Of a DNA stretch of 11,172 nt, positions 6,699 to 11,172 are shown one piece after another. Every line of letters begins with the position of its first letter. Positions within the stretch are counted from its first letter, which is position 1. This DNA comes from an uncultured Flammeovirgaceae bacterium (GTDB lineage Bacteria; Bacteroidota; Bacteroidia; Cytophagales; Cyclobacteriaceae): the NCBI GenBank assembly GCA_946480685.1, contig CAMLLI010000055.1:1-11172 (forward strand). Direction: 5' to 3'. The notes under the pieces are model-generated. The model saw nothing but the letters and a program-made list of their open reading frames with translations. It was not told where the DNA came from and did not search any database. Both the position numbers and the translations under genes were made by a program.

Positions 6699-7034
6699 GT
6701 GAAGAAGATATTGATCATAGATGATGAAAGGGATCTATGTATATTACTGAGGTCGTACCTGGTACCGCTAAAGTATGAGGTACATATAGCTTATACCCTT
6801 ACAGAAGGTATACAGAAGCTGGAGGGTATATCTCCGGACATTATTTTCCTGGACAACAATTTGCCCGATGGCCTGGGGTGGGATAAAGTAGACTATATCC
6901 ACCAGAATTTTCCTTCGAGCACCATAAACCTGATGAGTGCGTACCGCGGATTTCCGACTGAGTTGAATGGACACCCGGCTGTTAAATTCCTCGAGAAGCC
7001 TATCAGCCTCGGGTCGCTTAAGAATTACTTATGA
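6699..7034 (+). CDS. Stand-alone receiver-domain response regulator (111 aa, GTG start)
   Basis: A single receiver domain without an output domain. The acidic pocket is D8-D9-E10 (ILIIDDERD), the phosphoacceptor is Asp52 in FLDNNLPDG, the switch residue is Ser80 in LMSAY, and Lys100 is in FLEKPIS. All key residues are present. At 111 residues it is slightly short, with a clipped last helix. The start is GTG (MKKILIIDDE begins the first strand immediately, so no later start is possible), and no strong Shine-Dalgarno precedes it. The N-N-L-P-D-G pattern after the phosphoacceptor resembles receivers of the NtrC and hybrid-kinase class more than Rcp1. Its stop overlaps the stop of the convergent AsmA-like gene by 6 nt (7029-7034). 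The kinase partner is unknown; it is divergent from the YtxH operon. Confidence 0.9.
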   Translation: MKKILIIDDERDLCILLRSYLVPLKYEVHIAYTLTEGIQKLEGISPDIIFLDNNLPDGLGWDKVDYIHQNFPSSTINLMSAYRGFPTELNGHPAVKFLEKPISLGSLKNYL

Positions 7035-8180
7035 GTCTTTCTGCTTCCTGCGCTCTTCGCGTTTTTTCTTCCTGCGTTCTTTCCGTTTTTCCTTTTTAAG
7101 TTGCTTCTCCATCTTACGGGTTAACGCTGTATCTTCGTTGGTAACGGTGTTCAGTTTAATCGTGCCTTCGCGTTTGCGTTGCTCAAAAGTTTTTAAAAAA
7201 GCAGCCGAATAAAATTCCCATAGCGCAGCCCATGTAGCTGGTTGAGCCGCGGCAACTGTACCGGCCAGTGGCACGCGGGTTGCAAACTTATCCCGATCGC
7301 GGTTGTTCGCCAGAAATACACCTATAGATTTCCATGCGTCAGAGGAGCCCGGTTTACCTTCAGCATCAGACACAACCTTTAGATTAGTCGCTTCATACCG
7401 GATATAGCCTTCAATCTTGCTGTCCAATAAAGCGAGGTTGGTATATAGATCCAACTCACCGTGTTTAACTGTTTTTTGTGCATATGTTTTGAAGAAGCCA
7501 TTCAACAGCTGAATGTCTACATTTTCAGCAGTAAGATTGATATCCAGATCGGGGACAGCCTTATGTGTATTGAATTTCATTTTTATACGCAGTGTACTTG
7601 TGTCCGATGATGATGCTGTAAAATTTGCAGTAGAAGGTAATGCACTGGTGCTGTCTGCTATATGGCAGAGATTTTCAATGGCACCGTTCCAGTTATAGAA
7701 TGTAAGTGCGTTGCGTGACTTGATGTTCAGATCGTAGTAGGTAAATTTACTATCGACTATCGCTACATGATTTACTTTTAGCGGAGACAGTTGTTTTAGC
7801 ACAACGGCCCAGTCAACACCAGTGCCATACTGATCGCTCTTGTCACCTTCAATAAAATTTAATCGGGCACGTTCAAAGGTAATATTGTTGACAAGGGCTT
7901 CATCCAGCAGCGCATTCCAGTCTACGGACAAATCTATAGCCGATGCATACAAAAGCGGAACATCATTTTGCACCTGGGATTTATGGATGTAAACATCCTG
8001 TAGTTGAAAGGCGCCTCTGTACAGGTATAGATCGACATCATCTACTTTACAGGTATAACCTTGTACACCAGCCAGTACGTTGTTAACGTGGCGTGTTACA
8101 TAGTTGAGTAACACGAGTCGCGCTCCAATGAGTATAACAAGAAGCGCTGCCAGGATCCAAATGCTCCGCGGAATCTTCAT
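7029..8180 (-). CDS. AsmA/DUF748-like single-pass envelope protein (383 aa)
   Basis: The N-terminal hydrophobic segment (about 7-25, IWILAALLVILIGARLVLL) looks like a signal anchor, and the rest should lie in the periplasm. The body has the alternating short beta-strand pattern of AsmA/DUF748 proteins, for example LYLYRGAFQLQDVYIHK near the start, VNHVAIVDSKFTYYDL in the middle and DLDINLTAENVDIQLLNGFF. Family relatives (AsmA, YhdP, TamB) form grooves that carry or shape lipids between membranes. The last 25 residues (about 359-383) are almost entirely Lys, Arg and Glu, unusual for a periplasmic tail. It starts 3 nt after the stop of the upstream, similar gene. AAGGA (8187-8191 complement) inside that gene's end is a good ribosome site, so the two are coupled. 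Function by name only; the DUF748 label comes from pattern, not from a search. Confidence 0.8.
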   Translation of the reverse strand: MKIPRSIWILAALLVILIGARLVLLNYVTRHVNNVLAGVQGYTCKVDDVDLYLYRGAFQLQDVYIHKSQVQNDVPLLYASAIDLSVDWNALLDEALVNNITFERARLNFIEGDKSDQYGTGVDWAVVLKQLSPLKVNHVAIVDSKFTYYDLNIKSRNALTFYNWNGAIENLCHIADSTSALPSTANFTASSSDTSTLRIKMKFNTHKAVPDLDINLTAENVDIQLLNGFFKTYAQKTVKHGELDLYTNLALLDSKIEGYIRYEATNLKVVSDAEGKPGSSDAWKSIGVFLANNRDRDKFATRVPLAGTVAAAQPATWAALWEFYSAAFLKTFEQRKREGTIKLNTVTNEDTALTRKMEKQLKKEKRKERRKKKREERRKQKDS

Positions 8181-8183
8181 GGC

Positions 8184-9791
8184 TTATTCCTTTTTACGCT
8201 TCCGTTTTTTTACATCCTTTCGTGCGTTCTTCTCGGCTGTGGCCTGATCGGTTTGCTGGGTTCGCAAAGCAAACGAAGACTTTATACCCGAGAAAAGTGA
8301 CTTCCACCAGTAGTTGAAAATAGCTTTCTTACGATCGCGGTAAAACAAAATAACACCAGTCTGTTTCTCACCCGTTACATAACGGCCCGCATCATCTTTG
8401 ATAAATGTATTGATGGCCAGCGTGAGTAAATTATTACGTACCGCTTTGTCCTTATCCTTGTCTTTGCGCAGGCTCGCGATACGCAGATCTTTATAGCTCA
8501 TATCCACGGCACCATCCGAACGGATATCGTTAAACTTGAAACTGAAATTGAGCTTCAGCATGGTTCCGCTTTCAACTTGTATTTTCGCCTGCGGCCCCAG
8601 CATATCATTCATCCGCGTCAGCGGAAAATTGCTGAGCGATCCCTTTACAACAGCGGGTTCTTTGGTGTTGGAGAACTGACATGTCATAACCAGTGTGCCC
8701 TTCCCCATAAACGATGACGATGCTTCCAGGAAAGCCGGTGGCAATGTCTTGTCCGTAGAAATATGAAATATACCGGCCTTTAGTTTATCGAAATATATAG
8801 TACCGCTGGAATCTGCTTCTTCTCCAATCTCTTCATAGGAGATCCGGCTATCGATGAGACGCAATGTATCAATGTTCAATCCGAAAGGTAATTTAGCCAA
8901 AGCATCTACAGGCAAAGGCATGTAATCACGCTTCGGAAATGAATAATGTTTGTTGCGAAATACATCGAGTAACAACTTGAACTTTACGGACGATGCATTG
9001 ACAAAAACTGAATCGCCCGTAGCGAAATTCAATCCTTCTATAGCGAATGACGTGACCATACCGTGAAAGCGGTCATCTTCCACTCGCTTGCGTCTCGCGT
9101 GCTCATGTTTCGAAAAGCGTGGACGCAGACGGAGTGTATCGATCGTTAATCGCTTATGCTCCCGGTCCAATTGCAGTTGTCCGAAGGCAAGGGTATAGAA
9201 TGGGAAGTCAACGACAAGTGAGTCCATCACCATTCTGCGCACCGTTACAGGCTGTTCTTCATTGGTATTGTTTATGGTAAGACCCTCTATATCGATGCGG
9301 CTTTTCAGTGACATGGTATCGCGCGATATACTATCGCCCGTGCGAAAAAAAGCCTGCTTGATGTCAATGGTATTTATAAAAATAGACATCTCACTTTTCT
9401 TTACCGGTTCACCTTCAGCACGTGCCTTCTCTTTCTTTTTACTGATGCTGAATTTTACTATATCGGCTGTTATGGCACCGAGGTGTATATCCCTTCGAAA
9501 AATGAGACGAAGTATATTAAAGGAGCGTACGTTACATCCATAGATCTCTGCCGACATTTTCTCTTTGGGTATATCGATCGAAATTGTATCAATCGACATG
9601 GTCCGATCTCCCAAACTCAGTTGCAGCGAATCGTATTGGATATAAATTCCATCTTCCTGGAGAGAAGAAACTTTTTCTTTAAGTGTACGGTGAAGAAATG
9701 CGGGAAGGTAACGGGAAGCAAAAAAAACAGAAGCACTAATAATTATCAGAACAAATGAAATGATAATCCATACATATTTTTTTGCTTTCAT
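8184..9791 (-). CDS. AsmA/DUF748-like single-pass envelope protein (535 aa)
   Basis: A transmembrane anchor at about 6-25 (YVWIIISFVLIIISASVFFA) is followed by a long repetitive beta-rich region. Features include DSLQLSLGDRTMSIDTISIDIP (about 54-75), the recurring pattern 'IDTLRLxxSRISYEE' (about 309-323), and a C-terminal AsmA-type region (about 375-470) with GSLSNFPLTRMNDMLGPQA, SGTMLKLNFSF and the DLRI strand. After this comes a segment typical of Bacteroidota homologues (ITF/INTFIKDD, then IFNYWWKSLFSGIKSSF). The C-terminus is a short, very basic tail (about 524-535). The topology suggests an inner-membrane anchor with the body in the periplasm. It is the first of a tight pair with the 383-residue protein. 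A transport or envelope-biogenesis role is inferred from family (AsmA, YhdP, TamB) and from the MlaE-type gene to the right. The start has no clear ribosome site. Confidence 0.82.
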   Translation of the reverse strand: MKAKKYVWIIISFVLIIISASVFFASRYLPAFLHRTLKEKVSSLQEDGIYIQYDSLQLSLGDRTMSIDTISIDIPKEKMSAEIYGCNVRSFNILRLIFRRDIHLGAITADIVKFSISKKKEKARAEGEPVKKSEMSIFINTIDIKQAFFRTGDSISRDTMSLKSRIDIEGLTINNTNEEQPVTVRRMVMDSLVVDFPFYTLAFGQLQLDREHKRLTIDTLRLRPRFSKHEHARRKRVEDDRFHGMVTSFAIEGLNFATGDSVFVNASSVKFKLLLDVFRNKHYSFPKRDYMPLPVDALAKLPFGLNIDTLRLIDSRISYEEIGEEADSSGTIYFDKLKAGIFHISTDKTLPPAFLEASSSFMGKGTLVMTCQFSNTKEPAVVKGSLSNFPLTRMNDMLGPQAKIQVESGTMLKLNFSFKFNDIRSDGAVDMSYKDLRIASLRKDKDKDKAVRNNLLTLAINTFIKDDAGRYVTGEKQTGVILFYRDRKKAIFNYWWKSLFSGIKSSFALRTQQTDQATAEKNARKDVKKRKRKKE

Positions 9792-9898
9792 TGGGTAGGG
9801 TGCTTACAGTGCGGTTCCCTGCAGCTGCACAGAAGTTACGAAAATTATTTCCGAAACCTCTATGCCTGCTGAGAGATGTATATATATAGTGGTTGTTG
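9792..9898. other. Short intergenic gap with no gene
   Basis: The 107 nt between the OmpA-like gene and the AsmA-like pair hold a perfect 10-bp palindrome TGCAGCTGCA (9820-9829) and a TATATATATA tract near 9880. On the - strand TAATTTTC (9847-9840) is one base from a -7 element but lacks a TTG at -33. No terminator with a T run is seen. Confidence 0.4.
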
Positions 9899-10597
9899 TT
9901 ATGAATTACCTGCTTCATTCTTTTCTGCCCACTTCTTCATTTTCTTATTGGCGAAAATGGCAACTTCTACACGTCTGTTCTGGTCACGTCCGGAATCAGA
10001 GTTATTATCAGCAACCGGTTGGCTTTCTCCGTACCCTGTTGTGGTAATACGACTGTTCTTCACATTTTGTGCACCCAGAAATGAAGCAACTGATTTAGCC
10101 CGCTCTTCTGAAAGTTTCTGGTTGTGATCGTCAGAACCTGTATTGTCTGTGTGGCCTTCAATCAGAATGTTGGTGTCTTCATATTTATTCAGCGTTGCTG
10201 CAAGCTCGCGCAGGTTCTGCTGAGTGGTAGGGCTTAGCTGCGAAGAGTTAACATTAAACAACAAGCCCGAGTTAAATGTTATCTTTATACCTTCACCTAC
10301 ACGTTCTACCGTTGCACCTTCCAGGTCGCGTTTAAGTTCTTCCGCCTGTTTATCCATCTGGCGTCCGATCAACGCACCGGCAGCTCCACCTACGGTAGCC
10401 CCTATAATTGCGCCTACTGCTGTATTACCAGATCGCGATCCGATAACTCCGCCAATAGCGCCTCCGGCTCCTGCACCAATAGCTCCGCCTTTTGTAGTAT
10501 TGGTTGCATTACATCCTATCAATATCTGCATGCTCATTGCTACCAGCATAAACAATACAGATACTTTTCCTAGAACGCTGCTTTTGACTTTGTTCAT
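9899..10597 (-). CDS. OmpA-family lipoprotein with glycine zipper (YiaD-like, 232 aa)
   Basis: An outer-membrane-type lipoprotein that should anchor the envelope to peptidoglycan. The signal sequence (1-28) ends in a lipobox L-I-G-C, with lipidated Cys29. A glycine-zipper stretch of Gly/Ala repeats follows (about 37-78, GGAIGAGAGGAIGGVIG then GAIIGATVGGAAGALIG), probably membrane-inserted or self-associating. The OmpA C-terminal domain runs from about 97 to 220. It contains FNVNSSQL, GHTDNTG at 148-154 and LSEERAKSV, with Asp151 and Arg166 at the spacing of the diaminopimelate-binding residues of OmpA. The C-terminal end FANKKMKKWAEKNE is basic. The same architecture is known from E. coli YiaD. 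It lies 39 nt downstream of a small membrane protein gene on the same strand (possible operon) and 107 nt upstream of the AsmA-like pair. Confidence 0.92.
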   Translation of the reverse strand: MNKVKSSVLGKVSVLFMLVAMSMQILIGCNATNTTKGGAIGAGAGGAIGGVIGSRSGNTAVGAIIGATVGGAAGALIGRQMDKQAEELKRDLEGATVERVGEGIKITFNSGLLFNVNSSQLSPTTQQNLRELAATLNKYEDTNILIEGHTDNTGSDDHNQKLSEERAKSVASFLGAQNVKNSRITTTGYGESQPVADNNSDSGRDQNRRVEVAIFANKKMKKWAEKNEAGNS

Positions 10598-10636
10598 AAT
10601 TAGAATTGTTTGTGTTTATACTTTTTCAAGTTACCG

Positions 10637-10783
10637 TCAGGCCCTTCGTATTACTCCGAGTAATAAAGAAAGGATGGCCAGTACAATCAGAATGTGAATC
10701 AATCCGGTAGCGCTATATACGAATACACCAAGCAACCATCCGATAATTAATATCACGGCAATTAAATACAATAATGATCTCAT
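10637..10783 (-). CDS. lmo0937-type small membrane protein (48 aa)
   Basis: A very short gene that length cut-offs easily miss. It starts at ATG (10783-10781) and stops at TGA (10639-10637). It reads MRSLLYLIAVILIIGWLLGV, then VYSATGLIHILIVLAILSLL, ending GVIRRA: two hydrophobic helices with a short turn. This pattern (LIAVILIIxWLLG then GLIHILIVLAI) matches the lmo0937 family (DUF5670) of roughly 45-55-residue membrane proteins, which are common next to stress genes; no biochemical role is known. No strong Shine-Dalgarno is seen, and a Bacteroidota-type promoter may lie at 10853-10882. The OmpA lipoprotein gene follows 39 nt downstream, so the two may be co-transcribed. Confidence 0.85.
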   Translation of the reverse strand: MRSLLYLIAVILIIGWLLGVFVYSATGLIHILIVLAILSLLLGVIRRA

Positions 10784-10818
10784 AATGTTTGTTGTTAAAA
10801 TTTATACTTCTACGGGAT

Positions 10819-10846
10819 AAAAAAGCTTGCCACCGGCATTCGCAAG
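10819..10846 (-). terminator. Hairpin plus T-run on the - strand upstream of the lmo0937-type gene
   Basis: On the - strand CTTGC (10846-10842), a 10-nt loop that could itself pair as GCC/GGC, GCAAG (10830-10826), then C and six T (10824-10819). It has the form of an intrinsic terminator. It lies inside the apparent 5' leader of the lmo0937-type gene, so it could be an attenuator or end a short upstream RNA. The stem is only 5 bp. Confidence 0.35.
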
Positions 10847-10852
10847 TGTGGA

Positions 10853-10882
10853 AAAAGTTACTTTAATATAGTATCGCAACAA
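10853..10882 (-). promoter_or_regulatory. Candidate promoter for the lmo0937-type gene
   Basis: On the - strand TTG (10882-10880), 19 nt, then TAACTTTT (10860-10853). The spacing fits the Bacteroidota pattern, and the -7 element differs from TAnnTTTG only in the last base. The transcript would start around 10846, right at the hairpin. Confidence 0.3.
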
Positions 10883-10963
10883 GATATATACCTCTCATTT
10901 ACCCAATTGTAGATTTTATTATACACCACCCGCTATATAGTTACCCGGCAGATTTGGGGCACA

Positions 10964-10977
10964 ACTTTTACAAAAGT
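10964..10977. promoter_or_regulatory. Palindrome ahead of the MlaE-type gene
   Basis: ACTTTT (10964-10969), 2 nt, then AAAAGT (10972-10977) form a perfect 6-bp inverted repeat, 27 nt before the ATG at 11005. Just upstream CAGATTTG (10949-10956) is one base from a -7 element, so the palindrome would cover the start of transcription. This is a layout suited to a repressor site; no protein is identified. Confidence 0.3.
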
Positions 10978-11004
10978 CCTTACACGTTTCATTTAATATA
11001 TAGC

Positions 11005-11172
11005 ATGAAGATCAAAGCATTCCTGGTAAACCTGGCGGAGATTTACCGTTTTACAGTGAGCGTTATGCGGGAAGTATTTCTACCTCCTTACGACTGGAAA
11101 GAAACATTGCGACAATGTTTTGTAGTAGGCAATCGCTCTTTGTTTCTGATCGTATTTACTTCGTTTCTGGCC
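11005..11172 (+). CDS. MlaE/YrbE-type ABC transporter permease, 3'-truncated by the window edge
   Basis: The first 56 codons of a membrane permease (MKIKAFLVNLAEIYRFTVSV, then REVFLPPYDWKETLRQCFVVGNRSLFLIVFTSFLA). The motif 'R-E-x-F-x-P-P-x-x-W-K-E-x-x-R-Q-C-x-x-V-G-N-R-S-L' is the usual start of MlaE/YrbE permeases, which move phospholipids between the membranes together with an MlaF ATPase and an MlaD-type protein. The first membrane helix begins at about residue 45 and continues past the edge. The reading frame runs open to the last base. The ATG at 11005 is the first codon that keeps this N-terminus; upstream is AT-rich without a strong ribosome site. The presence of AsmA-like proteins nearby fits a lipid-trafficking neighbourhood. 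The rest of the operon (ATPase, MCE protein) is expected downstream but unseen. Confidence 0.85.
   Translation, partial: MKIKAFLVNLAEIYRFTVSVMREVFLPPYDWKETLRQCFVVGNRSLFLIVFTSFLA

Larger units (their letters stand above)
10784..11004. other. Divergent intergenic region (221 nt)
   Basis: No convincing gene was found here. The stretch holds the candidate - strand promoter (10853-10882), the hairpin with T-run (10819-10846) and the palindrome at 10964-10977, with several TATATA tracts between. It separates the lmo0937-type gene (-) from the MlaE-type gene (+). Confidence 0.5.

Noticed and set aside
9820..9829. Palindrome TGCAGCTGCA as an operator
   Set aside because: It is a 10-bp palindrome made of a simple repeat of GCAGCTGC, with no promoter element nearby; chance is a fair explanation.
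10224..10697. 157-codon + strand open frame
   Set aside because: It is the mirror of the glycine-zipper lipoprotein and the small membrane protein; its Pro/Ala runs are the complement of Gly/Ala codons.
1..11172. CRISPR array, tRNA, rRNA, insertion sequence or integron
   Set aside because: No regularly spaced direct repeats, cloverleaf-like sequence, transposase motif or flanking terminal repeats were seen on reading either strand.

Overview
The window looks like a chromosomal segment of a member of the Bacteroidota. Three things point there: start codons mostly without a strong Shine-Dalgarno sequence, two exact matches to the Bacteroidota -7 promoter consensus TAnnTTTG ahead of + strand genes, and a gene repertoire typical of the phylum (AsmA/DUF748-like pairs, YtxH and holin-like stress genes, Rcp1-like single-domain regulators, an OmpA/glycine-zipper lipoprotein). 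The isoleucine codon ATA is used unusually often throughout. I saw no tRNA, rRNA, CRISPR, insertion sequence or prophage structure.

Region 1 (1-3909, + strand) is a compact signalling operon. It holds the 3' part of a sigma-54-dependent NtrC-type response regulator, a soluble PAS-PAS histidine kinase that overlaps it by 4 nt (ATGA), and a REC-PAS-histidine kinase fusion 8 nt further on. The operon ends in a perfect 12-bp hairpin at 3914-3951, which probably also terminates the opposing gene. None of the three proteins shows a membrane segment in the sequence available.

Region 2 (3960-6700) is a patchwork of small stress and envelope genes. On the - strand are a general-stress-protein-26-like flavin-binding protein, a disordered hydrophilic 93-residue protein, and a three-gene set (YtxH protein, two-helix holin-III/YqjE-like protein, small basic coiled-coil protein) that resembles E. 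coli yqjD-yqjE-yqjK in layout. A CheY/Rcp1-like regulator on the + strand sits between these groups.

Region 3 (6699-11172) has a second REC-only regulator with a GTG start. Then, on the - strand, come two adjacent AsmA/DUF748-like single-pass proteins with strongly basic C-terminal tails, an OmpA-family lipoprotein with a glycine zipper, and a 48-codon lmo0937-type membrane protein. At the right edge, on the + strand, begins an MlaE/YrbE-type lipid-transport permease.

Taken together the region pairs signalling (two kinases, one sigma-54 activator, two stand-alone receivers) with envelope maintenance and general stress functions (AsmA-like, MlaE, OmpA lipoprotein, YtxH/holin/lmo0937). That the receivers and kinases control the envelope genes is inference from proximity only. 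The most unusual non-coding items are a perfect 18-bp inverted repeat inside the YtxH operon and several palindromes in the intergenic regions.
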